A DNA stretch of 8,547 nt from Porticoccaceae bacterium UBA1989 (GCA_002335945.1 DDDD01000022.1:1-8547); one strand, 5' to 3'; positions 1 to 7,186 are shown, counted from the stretch's first letter. Notes: generated by a model from the letters alone, not told the origin. Numbers and translations are program-made.

Positions 1-75
1 GCGATTACCCATCTGTTTCCAAAGATGGCGCTGGCCAATGTCGCGGGCAGTTACTACCGCAAAAATTTAAACTAA
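1..75 (+). CDS. C-terminal fragment of an upstream protein, possibly a short-chain dehydrogenase
   Basis: Frame 1 is open from the window edge to a TAA at 73-75 and gives the last 24 residues of a protein, ending SYYRKNLN. It is followed 34 bases later by the ATG of the epimerase-like gene on the same strand, so the two probably share a transcript. The basic, aromatic tail resembles the C-termini of some classical short-chain dehydrogenases, and SDR genes are common neighbours of this kind of gene set. However, 24 residues without a motif cannot assign a family. That a gene ends here is well supported; the function is a guess. Confidence 0.55.
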   Translation, partial: AITHLFPKMALANVAGSYYRKNLN

Positions 76-109
76 TCGTTACCGATTACAAGAATAAGAA
101 GAGATTATT

Positions 110-1087
110 ATGACTCAGAAAAAACCCAAAAAAGTATTGATTACCGGTGCCAATGGTTTTATCGGCAACACATTAATGCGCTACTACAAGGCCAACAACG
201 TGCCTGTCGTTGGCGTTGATTTAGTGGGTAATGGGGACGATATTGTTAAGGGCGATATAGCCCAGCCCGATAGTATTAGCGATCTACTTAAGAGCTGCGA
301 TGTTATTGTTCACACCGCAGCACTGGTCTCTAATTCGATTGCCGACCGAGATATGTGGCGGGTCAATGTACTGGCCACCCGCAATCTAATTGCCGCCGCC
401 GAGCAACATAAGGTGCGCCGCTTTGTACAGCTGTCGTCTATTGTTGCCTATGGCAATAGCGCCGAGGGCGAGCTGGATGAAGAGCAGCCCGTGCATGCCG
501 ATGGCGGCAGCTATGTACTAACCAAGCTGGCTTCAGAGCACACCGTGTTGGCGGCCCAAGCCAAGGGTTCGTTGGAAGTGGTCATTATTCGTCCCGGTGA
601 TGTCTATGGACCGGGCAGCAGACCCTGGGTGATTCTCCCGTTAGAAGCCATTGCTAAGGGTCAGTTTATGCTACCTGCCAAAGGTGAGGGATTTTTCCGC
701 CCTACCTATATCGACGATCTGGTGCGCGGCATTGCTCTGGCAGTATCCACCAAAGAGGCAAGCGGCGAAATCTTTAACCTTTCCTGTGAAGGCTATATGA
801 CCACCAAAGAATTCTTTAGCCACCATTTCAAGTGGGTCAATAAGCGCGGCCCAAAGTTGGTGTCGACCGGCTTTGCACTCTTTGCGGCTAAGGCCGCCAC
901 CAAAATTGCCAATCTCACCGGCGGCGTTAATGAAGCCTCAACTGCAACCGTCGCTCAGCTGTGCACAAAAAGCTGGTTTAGCATTGCCAAGGCCGAGCGT
1001 ATTTTAGGTTGGAAACCAGAGGTATCGTTTGATGATGGTATTGAACGTTCAAGAGTTTGGGCTGCGGAACAGGGTCTTATTAAGTAA
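110..1087 (+). CDS. NAD-dependent epimerase/dehydratase-like extended SDR oxidoreductase
   Basis: The 325-residue product is a typical extended short-chain dehydrogenase. The N-terminal Rossmann fold carries GANGFIG at 13-19 (GxxGxxG). Asp37 at the end of the second strand suggests NAD rather than NADP. HTAAL follows at 68-72, Ser109/Ser110 lie in the catalytic-serine strand, and the catalytic pair YVLTK is at 135-139. RPGDVYGPG at 161-169 is the usual start of the substrate domain, and the C-terminus has the common LGW.P ending. Length is normal for the family. The ATG at 110 is preceded by GAAGAG at 98-103, a reasonable ribosome binding site. Family members act on nucleotide sugars, sterols or ketoacyl compounds, and this sequence does not settle the substrate. 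Beside an ether-lipid-like operon, a lipid-derived ketone or alcohol is conceivable, but that is inference. The gene is convergent to the AraC-type regulator. Confidence 0.88.
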   Translation: MTQKKPKKVLITGANGFIGNTLMRYYKANNVPVVGVDLVGNGDDIVKGDIAQPDSISDLLKSCDVIVHTAALVSNSIADRDMWRVNVLATRNLIAAAEQHKVRRFVQLSSIVAYGNSAEGELDEEQPVHADGGSYVLTKLASEHTVLAAQAKGSLEVVIIRPGDVYGPGSRPWVILPLEAIAKGQFMLPAKGEGFFRPTYIDDLVRGIALAVSTKEASGEIFNLSCEGYMTTKEFFSHHFKWVNKRGPKLVSTGFALFAAKAATKIANLTGGVNEASTATVAQLCTKSWFSIAKAERILGWKPEVSFDDGIERSRVWAAEQGLIK

Positions 1088-1131
1088 TTAGGCTATCTAT
1101 TAAAAATCGCTTTTAAACCCTTAAGTAATTA
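1080..1131. repeat. 11-bp direct repeat TTAAGTAATTA in a convergent intergenic gap
   Basis: TTAAGTAATTA occurs at 1080-1090, where it spans the stop codon of the epimerase-like gene, and again at 1121-1131, just before the end of the convergent AraC-type gene. Between them lies a weak AT-only hairpin, TTAAAA-atcgc-TTTTAA at 1100-1116. There is no GC-rich stem with a T tract, so a conventional terminator is not evident in this 49-bp gap. The repeat may be chance in AT-rich DNA. Confidence 0.35.
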
Positions 1132-1136
1132 AGCCG

Positions 1137-2165
1137 TTACGCATTCGCCTGGGTGCGATAAGAACCCGCTGTATGCCCAGTCCACTGCTTGAAGCTTCGA
1201 TAAAAAGATCGCGCCTCAGCATAGCCCAACTCAAAGGCAATGCTCTCTAGACTCAGCGCTGTATTTTTTAGGAAATACAGCGCTAACTCTAAACGCAACT
1301 CATTGAGTACATCCTGATAATGAGTGCCCTCTTCGCCCAGCTTGCGCTGCAATGTACGACTGCTCATTCCCAACTTTTCGGCAATCATCTGACTCGAGGG
1401 TGCCTGCTGTTTAAGCATTAGGCGCAGTATATTCTTGACCTGATTGGACACCGTCTGATTCTTATCCAGGCCAGCCAAAAGCTCCGTGGCATGTTCAAGT
1501 AATGTCTGCAAGATTTGTTCATTGGCCTGAGGTAAGGGTAGGTCCAATACCGGTTCACGGACGCGAATACCACTGGCAGGCTGATCAAATAAAACCTCGC
1601 AGCCAAACAGCGCCTTATAATCTTCCAATAACGCCGGATCCTCTGGCGCAGAATGTTCAAACCACACCGCGTCCCAACCATCGAAATTAAGAAAATTACG
1701 CGAATAAGACACCCAGGAACCCAGTACATTTTCTACCTCATGGCGCTTAACCACAGGGTCAGTAAAGGCACAGGCCCAGCGCTGCAGTACATAGCCATTA
1801 TCAACCTCAATGGAAGTCACGCCCATATCACCGACAATTTTTTCGTAGATGGGAATCTTGGCTTGAATCATGCGTAAAGTAGAACAGTTCATGGAGATGT
1901 AACCCAGCACCGAATACGAGGCGGGTTCAACAAAGCGAGCGGAATGCAGTCCAAAGCAGGGGTCATTACTGGCCGGAATAAGCAGCGCTAAAAAACGCTC
2001 CATGGCGGCACCAGAGATATGTTTGTTATTGTTTTCCAGTAACGCGGAATCAATGCCCGCAGCGTCCAGTAACGCCATATAATCTACGCCACAAGACTCT
2101 GCAGATTTTAAGTACTGGGTAATCGCTGGCACAGATGCCAGCCCATTGATCGCTGTTGTGTTCAT
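1137..2165 (-). CDS. AraC/XylS-family transcriptional regulator with arabinose-binding-like N-terminal domain
   Basis: This 342-residue protein has the two-domain layout of the arabinose-binding-domain AraC regulators. An N-terminal ligand-sensing region lies at roughly 20-210, followed by a C-terminal AraC-type DNA-binding domain at about 240-340. The first helix-turn-helix is around 259-280 (AEKLGMSSRTLQRKL). The second is around 308-330 (SIAFELGYAEARSFYRSFKQWTG), with the conserved GY...SFYRSFK..TG pattern of the family. Length is usual. It is transcribed away from the ADPS-glpD-kinase operon across a 135-bp shared intergenic region, the classic arrangement for a local activator that also controls itself. 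No good Shine-Dalgarno precedes the ATG on this strand, so translation may be weak. The ligand is unknown; an alkylglycerol, fatty alcohol or glycerol derivative would fit the neighbours, which is inference. Confidence 0.92.
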   Translation of the reverse strand: MNTTAINGLASVPAITQYLKSAESCGVDYMALLDAAGIDSALLENNNKHISGAAMERFLALLIPASNDPCFGLHSARFVEPASYSVLGYISMNCSTLRMIQAKIPIYEKIVGDMGVTSIEVDNGYVLQRWACAFTDPVVKRHEVENVLGSWVSYSRNFLNFDGWDAVWFEHSAPEDPALLEDYKALFGCEVLFDQPASGIRVREPVLDLPLPQANEQILQTLLEHATELLAGLDKNQTVSNQVKNILRLMLKQQAPSSQMIAEKLGMSSRTLQRKLGEEGTHYQDVLNELRLELALYFLKNTALSLESIAFELGYAEARSFYRSFKQWTGHTAGSYRTQANA

Positions 2166-2214
2166 AGCTTATACCGGAGGCCCATTGCTGGCCGAAATAG
2201 TGATTCAATTGTCT

Positions 2215-2224
2215 TGTCATGACA
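2215..2224. promoter_or_regulatory. Candidate operator: perfect palindrome TGTCATGACA
   Basis: TGTCATGACA is a perfect 10-bp palindrome 76 bp upstream of the ADPS-like start and 49 bp upstream of the regulator's start. It is preceded by a second TTGTC copy (2209-2213), so TTGTC occurs twice in tandem. It sits directly upstream of a possible promoter for the rightward operon (TATAAC at 2250-2255), where an activator site would be expected. AraC proteins more often bind direct repeats, so the palindrome may belong to another regulator. Confidence 0.35.
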
Positions 2225-2244
2225 GTGAATATTTTTACCTGTAC

Positions 2245-2270
2245 ATTAGTATAACGATGATTAGGTAAAC
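2245..2270. promoter_or_regulatory. Possible overlapping divergent promoters with imperfect direct repeat
   Basis: Two 11-bp half-sites, ATTAGTATAAC (2245-2255) and ATTAGGTAAAC (2260-2270), match at 8 of 11 positions with a 15-bp period, the kind of direct repeat AraC-type proteins bind. The first contains TATAAC (2250-2255), a possible -10 for the rightward operon. The complementary strand reads TATACT across 2248-2253, a possible -10 for the regulator gene. Neither has a convincing -35, consistent with activator dependence. All of this is pattern reading and low confidence. Confidence 0.3.
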
Positions 2271-2288
2271 CAAACATACAATTTTAAT

Positions 2289-2294
2289 AAGGGG
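2289..2294 (+). promoter_or_regulatory. Ribosome binding site AAGGGG for the ADPS-like gene
   Basis: AAGGGG ends six bases before the ATG at 2301 and supports that start over the internal ATG at 2346. The N-terminus it selects begins MRLWNGWG, which resembles the start of bacterial ADPS-like FAD oxidases as I recall them. Confidence 0.6.
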
Positions 2295-2300
2295 ATAAGC

Positions 2301-3914
2301 ATGCGTCTGTGGAACGGCTGGGGAAATGAAAATAGTGAACTTACCATGGAGCTCAACAATGGTTTGCGTGGTCTGTTACAGGCCCTAGTAGGTGAGGCCA
2401 AAGGTCTGCCAGACGCCACCTTGGAACAGGTCATTGCCCGCGTCCCCGACACCAGACTGGCTGCTCATGCTCTAATTAGCCTCGACCCAGAAACCCGTGT
2501 ACGCCATGCCAGGGGCCAGAGCCTGCCCGACTGGATTGCCATGCACAGCGGTGAGGTTGATACCTTTCCCGATGGCGTTGCCTTTCCAGAATCTTCTGCC
2601 CAGGTGCGAGAATTACTCACCCATGCTAAGGCCAATGATATTGATGTGATTCCCTACGGCGGCGGCACCTCGGTGGTTGGGCATATTAACCCTGATCACA
2701 GTGAACGGCCTGTACTAACCATTGATATGGGCAAAATGAATAAGCTCATTAAGTTCGATCGCGAAAGCCAGTTAGCCACCTTTGGTGCGGGAGCCGCAGG
2801 TCCAGAGCTTGAAGCCCAATTAAAGGCAGAGGGTTATACCCTTGGCCATTTCCCTCAGTCTTGGGAACTGTCCACCGTCGGTGGCTGGGTAGCCAGCCGC
2901 TCTAGCGGGCAACAGTCATTGCACTATGGCCGCATTGAAAACATGTTTGCTGGGGGCAGTATTGAAACCCTGGCAGGCACCTTAGATATCCCCACTATTC
3001 CCGCCTCCTCCGCTGGCCCAGATGTTCGCGAGATGATTCTTGGTTCCGAAGGTCGCATGGGCATTATTACCGAAGTCACTGTACGGGTAACACCATTGCC
3101 AGAGACAGAGTCGTTTCAGGTGGTGTTCTTCCCCTCCTGGGAAGTGGGCTTAACCGCCGCTCGCGGACTTATTCAGCAGCGCATTCCACTGTCCATGGTG
3201 CGTCTGAGTAACCCTATAGAAACCACCAGTCTGCTGTATATGGGCGCCGGTGAAGATTCCAGCGGTGTTGTTGCCCTGGAAGCCGCGTTAGCAGAAAAAG
3301 GCATAGGTGCTGGCAAGGTCATGATGACCTTTGGTGTGACCGGCGCACCCAAACAGTGCGCCCTGGCCCATGAGATGGCCATAGAACAGTGCACCTCCCT
3401 TGGCGGCGTAGCCGATCAAGCGGGTCTGGGTGATAATTGGGCCCATGGCCGTTTCCGTGCACCCTATTTGCGTGATCCACTAGGAACAGCCGGTTACGCC
3501 GTAGATACCATGGAAACCGCAATGGATTGGTCAAAAGTGCCCCAGGCAGTCGACAAAATAGAAAGCGCTATCCGCAACGGCCTTTCCGATGAGGGCGAGC
3601 AGGTGCACGCCTATACTCACCTCAGCCATGTCTATGGTCAGGGTTCGAGTATCTACACCACCTATTTATTCCGTTTTGGTGACAGCTATCAGACCGCCAT
3701 GGCACGTTGGGAAAAACTCAAAGCAGCTGGCGCCAATGAAATAGTTGCCTGCGGCGGCACCATTAGCCATCAACATGGCGTGGGTACAGATCACCGTAAC
3801 TATTTAGCGGCCGAAAAAGGCGAATTGGGCCTAGCCGCCATTAATTCTCTCTGTGAATTATTTGATCCCAATGGTCAGATGAATCCCGGAAAACTTCTAC
3901 CAGACAGTAAATAA
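2301..3914 (+). CDS. Alkyldihydroxyacetonephosphate synthase-like FAD-binding oxidoreductase
   Basis: The 537-residue protein has the two-domain build of the vanillyl-alcohol-oxidase/ADPS flavoprotein superfamily. The FAD-binding domain has PYGGGTSVVG at 118-127, STVGGW at 191-196 and GSEGRMG at 248-254, all characteristic of ADPS-type proteins. The C-terminal cap contains PYLRD, whose Arg391 aligns by eye with the substrate-binding arginine of mammalian ADPS. It also has SHVYGQGSSIY at 442-452, matching the ADPS tyrosine region, and SHQHGVG at 489-495, where ADPS has SHHHGVG. ADPS exchanges the acyl group of acyl-DHAP for a fatty alcohol, forming the ether bond of alkyl-DHAP. It heads a three-gene operon, three bases before the glpD-like gene. 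The middle His of the triad is Gln491 here. The family is clear. The exact reaction and its direction (making or breaking the ether bond) are inferred, and a related oxidase activity is possible. Confidence 0.87.
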   Translation: MRLWNGWGNENSELTMELNNGLRGLLQALVGEAKGLPDATLEQVIARVPDTRLAAHALISLDPETRVRHARGQSLPDWIAMHSGEVDTFPDGVAFPESSAQVRELLTHAKANDIDVIPYGGGTSVVGHINPDHSERPVLTIDMGKMNKLIKFDRESQLATFGAGAAGPELEAQLKAEGYTLGHFPQSWELSTVGGWVASRSSGQQSLHYGRIENMFAGGSIETLAGTLDIPTIPASSAGPDVREMILGSEGRMGIITEVTVRVTPLPETESFQVVFFPSWEVGLTAARGLIQQRIPLSMVRLSNPIETTSLLYMGAGEDSSGVVALEAALAEKGIGAGKVMMTFGVTGAPKQCALAHEMAIEQCTSLGGVADQAGLGDNWAHGRFRAPYLRDPLGTAGYAVDTMETAMDWSKVPQAVDKIESAIRNGLSDEGEQVHAYTHLSHVYGQGSSIYTTYLFRFGDSYQTAMARWEKLKAAGANEIVACGGTISHQHGVGTDHRNYLAAEKGELGLAAINSLCELFDPNGQMNPGKLLPDSK

Positions 3915-3917
3915 ACT

Positions 3918-5495
3918 ATGGAACGATCGAATCTACTCGCCCAGATGCGCAAAGGCGAACAGCTTGACTGGGATATTATTGTGGTTGGCGGCGGCATTAC
4001 CGGCGCCGGTGTGCTCCGCGAGGCAGCTCGACGGGGTTATCGTACCCTGCTGCTCGAGCAGCAAGATTATTCATGGGGTACTTCCAGCCGTTCATCAAAA
4101 ATGGTCCATGGTGGCCTGCGCTATCTGGCTGCCGGTGATTTAAAACTCACTAAGCATTCGCTGCTAGAGCGTGAGCGTCTGCTGACGGAAGCCCCTGGGC
4201 TGGTCGATCGAATTACCTTTTACTTTAGTCTTACCAAAGGGCTGTTTCCCGGCCGTCTCGCTATGTCGGTGATTCTACTTATCTATGATTTTATTGCTGG
4301 CATTCGAGACCATCGCTACTGCAGCAATAAAGTGCTGCAAGAGCGTTTTGTCGGACTCAATGACAAGCATCTAAAAGGTGCCAGCGCCTATACCGATGCC
4401 ATGGTTGATGACTCCCGCCTAGTATTGCGAGTACTACAGGAGAGTATTGCCGCCGGTGCCTCGGCACTGAATTATGCCAAGGTTAAAAACCTAATTATTG
4501 AACAAGACCAGGTAGTTGGAGCTGTGCTGGATGATGCTGAAAATGGCGGCAGCATAGAACTCCGCGCCCCCGTGGTAATTAATGCCACAGGTGCCTGGGC
4601 AGATCGTCTGCGCAATAAGCTCAACCCAGAAAAACGTGTGCGCCCGCTGCGCGGTAGCCACCTCATTATCGCCAAGAAATTAATGCCTGTTACCGATGTG
4701 CTCACCTCATTGCATCCAGTCGATCATCGCGGCGTCTATGTGTACCCCTGGGAAGGCGCTACAGTTATAGGCACCACGGATCTGGACCACCAGGAAGATC
4801 TGGATATCGAAGCGAGCATTGCTCAGTCTGAAGTCGACTATCTAATCGAATCCTTTAACTTCCAATTCCCCAACGCGCAAATTTCAGAGAGCGATATCAT
4901 TTCCTCATGGGCCGGAGTGCGTCCAGTGATCGGGTCCGAGAAATCCAAAGACCCCTCTAAAGAACGTCGAGATCACGCCGTATGGTCCGATCAGGGCCTG
5001 ATTACTGTGAGTGGCGGTAAGCTCACCACCTTCAGATTAATCGCCTTAGACGCTTTAATAGCCGCTCAGGAACGTTTACCCGAACCACAGCCGTTCACCG
5101 ACGACCGAGTATTTAGCCCACCTACCATGACAGCTGAGGCCCTGGTGCCTAGCAACCCTGTCTGGGCTCAACGGCTATTGGGTCGCTATGGTTCCAGTGC
5201 AAAAACGTTGCTGGATGAAGCCTCTCCCGCCGAACATCAGCGTATTGGTGTCACCGACTTTTGCCTTGCGGAATGTCGCTGGGCTCTGCGTCATGAATCC
5301 GTACAGCATCTCGATGACCTACTACTGAGACGCACTCGATTAGGTATGGTGTTGGTTAATGCCGGAGAAGAACTCTTCACCGATCTCGAAAAAATGTGTA
5401 TGGCTGAGCTGGGTTGGAACAAACAGCAGTGGCAAGATGAATTGGCACGCTATCAGGATATTTGGCAGAGGTTTTACAGCTTACCTAAAAAGTAA
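3918..5495 (+). CDS. glpD: FAD-dependent glycerol-3-phosphate dehydrogenase (GlpD family)
   Basis: This 525-residue protein is a full-length GlpD-family flavoenzyme, which oxidises sn-glycerol 3-phosphate to dihydroxyacetone phosphate and passes electrons to quinones at the cytoplasmic membrane. It has the FAD dinucleotide fold GGGITGAG at 24-31 with Glu47 for the ribose, and the signature GTSSRSSKMVHGGLRYL at 54-70. AGVRP (Arg335), RRDH (Arg351) and GGKLTT (Lys368) line up with the phosphate and substrate residues of E. coli GlpD. A C-terminal DAO-type helical domain (about 390-525) includes LRHESVQHLDDLLLRRTR. A hydrophobic stretch near 120-135 could help membrane contact. The ATG lies three bases after the previous stop without a clear Shine-Dalgarno, so translational coupling is likely. 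Beside an ADPS-like gene the substrate may be 1-O-alkyl-glycerol-3-phosphate rather than G3P itself; that is inference, so the gene symbol denotes family only. Confidence 0.9.
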   Translation: MERSNLLAQMRKGEQLDWDIIVVGGGITGAGVLREAARRGYRTLLLEQQDYSWGTSSRSSKMVHGGLRYLAAGDLKLTKHSLLERERLLTEAPGLVDRITFYFSLTKGLFPGRLAMSVILLIYDFIAGIRDHRYCSNKVLQERFVGLNDKHLKGASAYTDAMVDDSRLVLRVLQESIAAGASALNYAKVKNLIIEQDQVVGAVLDDAENGGSIELRAPVVINATGAWADRLRNKLNPEKRVRPLRGSHLIIAKKLMPVTDVLTSLHPVDHRGVYVYPWEGATVIGTTDLDHQEDLDIEASIAQSEVDYLIESFNFQFPNAQISESDIISSWAGVRPVIGSEKSKDPSKERRDHAVWSDQGLITVSGGKLTTFRLIALDALIAAQERLPEPQPFTDDRVFSPPTMTAEALVPSNPVWAQRLLGRYGSSAKTLLDEASPAEHQRIGVTDFCLAECRWALRHESVQHLDDLLLRRTRLGMVLVNAGEELFTDLEKMCMAELGWNKQQWQDELARYQDIWQRFYSLPKK

Positions 5496-5542
5496 ATTCT
5501 CTAAAAAGCACCTCCATTAAAAATAACAAAAAGACAATTGCT

Positions 5543-7105
5543 ATGGGAAACTCAAACTACGTACTGGCCATTGATAATGGCACCCAAAGTGTTCGTGCGA
5601 TGGTCTTCGATGGTGACGGTGGACTAGTCGCCAAATCTAAGGTTGAGATAGAACCGTATTTTTCTACTCAGCCAGGCTGGGCAGAACAGCAACCGGATTA
5701 CTTTTGGTCGGCGCTCTGTCAAGCCTGTCAGGAACTTTGGCCTCAGTTAGATTTTCCCCGAGAAGAAATTCAAGCGGTCTCAGTCACTACCCAACGCGCA
5801 ACGGCAGTGGCCATGGGTAAGGATGGCAAACCAGTGCGCGCTGCCATTAGCTGGCTCGACCAGCGACAGGTAGACAGCAAACCAAAACTCGGCACCTTTG
5901 AATCCCTGCTCTTTACGCTGGTAAAAGCCAAAGACTCCGTCGACTCATTTCACGCCCAGGCAGAAGCCAACTGGATCGCCCAAAAAGAGCCCGAGCTCTG
6001 GTCAAAGGTCGACAAGTTTTTACTACTCTCTGGCTATCATAACTATCAGCTCACCGGCCGTTACACAGATTCTATTGCCAGCCAGGTTGGCTTTGTTCCC
6101 TTCGATTTTGAAAAGTTGGAATGGGCCAAAAGCAAAGACTGGAAATGGCGTGCCCTACCCGCTATTACGCGTGAAATGTTACCCGAGTTAGTGGCCGCTG
6201 GTGGCACCCTGGGCCAGATAACCGCTGCTGCCAGTGACCAGACCGGTATCCCCGCAGGCCTGCCACTGATAGCCTGTGGTTCCGACAAAGCCTGCGAAGT
6301 ACTGGGTACTGGCTGTCTTGATAACGAAACCGGCAGCCTAAGCTATGGCACCACCGCAACCTTCAATATCACCAGCGACAAATACCTAGAAGCCATTCCT
6401 TTTTATCCCGCCTATCCAGGTGTTATTCCCGGCACCTTTAATGTCGAGATGATGGTGCAGCGTGGCTATTGGATGGTCAGCTGGTTTAAACAAAACTTTG
6501 GACTATACGAACAGCAGCAGGCGCAGGAACAGGGGGTCGCGCCAGAGTCTTTATTTGACGACCTACTTAAACAGGTACCCGCCGGCAGTATGGGACTTAT
6601 GCTGCAACCCTACTGGGGTGGCAGCCAAAGTGAATCGGGCCCAGAAGCAAAAGGCGCCATGATTGGTTTTGGAGAGGTACATACCAGAGCCCATATCTAC
6701 AGAGCCATGATTGAAGGCTTAACCTATGCCTTGCGCGAAGGTAAAGAGCTGGTAGAAAAACGCAGTGGCCAGCCATTAAAACGCATGATGGTTTCCGGTG
6801 GCGGTTCTCAGAGTGATGAAATTATGCAGATTACGGCGGATATTTTTGCCATGCCTGTAGAGCGGCCTCATACCTATGAAACCTCAGCACTGGGGGCAGC
6901 GATTGCTGCAGCTGTCGGCTGTGGAATCCACTCTGACTTTGCAACCGCCGTGGACAGTATGACCCACCCCGGCGACTGCTTTATGCCAGATGGGGAGAAC
7001 CAGAAAATTTATAATGAGCTTTACACCAAGGTGTATAAAAAAATGTACCAGAGCTTAAAGCCTAGCTATGAAAAGATACGATCGATTACGGGTTACCCCG
7101 CCTAA
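5543..7105 (+). CDS. FGGY-family carbohydrate/polyol kinase
   Basis: The 520-residue protein is an FGGY kinase with the actin-like ATPase fold. DNGTQSVR at 11-18 is the phosphate-binding loop. Asp248 in GSDKACEVLG is the expected catalytic base, SYGTTATFN at 267-275 is the second phosphate loop, and SGGGSQSDEI from 418 with ETSALGAA at 446-453 forms the adenosine site. In E. coli glycerol kinase the residues Arg83-Glu84 (motif QRET) bind glycerol. Here the same place reads QRAT (Arg85-Ala86), so the glycerol-binding glutamate is missing, and its glycerol-contacting tyrosine is not obvious either. It is therefore probably not a standard GlpK. As third gene of the operon, after a 47-bp gap without a clear Shine-Dalgarno, it could phosphorylate an alkylglycerol or another polyol to feed the dehydrogenase upstream. 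The family is certain; the substrate is inferred. Confidence 0.88.
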   Translation: MGNSNYVLAIDNGTQSVRAMVFDGDGGLVAKSKVEIEPYFSTQPGWAEQQPDYFWSALCQACQELWPQLDFPREEIQAVSVTTQRATAVAMGKDGKPVRAAISWLDQRQVDSKPKLGTFESLLFTLVKAKDSVDSFHAQAEANWIAQKEPELWSKVDKFLLLSGYHNYQLTGRYTDSIASQVGFVPFDFEKLEWAKSKDWKWRALPAITREMLPELVAAGGTLGQITAAASDQTGIPAGLPLIACGSDKACEVLGTGCLDNETGSLSYGTTATFNITSDKYLEAIPFYPAYPGVIPGTFNVEMMVQRGYWMVSWFKQNFGLYEQQQAQEQGVAPESLFDDLLKQVPAGSMGLMLQPYWGGSQSESGPEAKGAMIGFGEVHTRAHIYRAMIEGLTYALREGKELVEKRSGQPLKRMMVSGGGSQSDEIMQITADIFAMPVERPHTYETSALGAAIAAAVGCGIHSDFATAVDSMTHPGDCFMPDGENQKIYNELYTKVYKKMYQSLKPSYEKIRSITGYPA

Positions 7106-7129
7106 AAATTACCTGCTCTAGAAACAACT

Positions 7130-7184
7130 TGGGCGGAGCTATTTATTAGCGCTACTAAATAGCGCGAATAAATAGCTCCGCCCA
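7130..7184. terminator. 55-nt near-perfect hairpin, probable operon terminator
   Basis: Left arm TGGGCGGAGCTATTTATT (7130-7147) is the exact reverse complement of 7167-7184. Inside it, after one A/G mismatch (7148/7166), GCGCTA (7149-7154) pairs with TAGCGC (7160-7165) around a 5-base loop CTAAA. On the + strand the stem is followed by CTTTT at 7190-7194 and further pyrimidines, 25 bases after the kinase stop, which fits Rho-independent termination of the operon. It also lies downstream of the convergent toxin gene and could stop that transcript. The stem, 24 pairs plus a mismatch, is long for an ordinary terminator. Confidence 0.75.
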
Positions 7185-7186
7185 GA

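Noticed and set aside
1100..1116. AT-only hairpin between convergent genes as a terminator
   Set aside because: Six A/T pairs without a GC stem and with no adjoining T tract are too weak to call.
1418..1877. Open frames on both strands inside the AraC-type gene
   Set aside because: Fully internal to a gene with clear helix-turn-helix motifs; no independent start signals.
2050..2277. 75-codon minus-strand open frame overlapping the start of the AraC-type gene and the intergenic region
   Set aside because: It overlaps a strongly supported gene in another frame, and its translation has no recognisable domain or ribosome site.
3173..3534. Two antisense open frames inside the ADPS-like gene
   Set aside because: They lie wholly within a conserved coding region, and their translations show no family features; typical shadows.
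6061..6662. Open frames in other frames inside the kinase gene
   Set aside because: Internal to the FGGY coding sequence, which has all its motifs intact; no evidence of expression.
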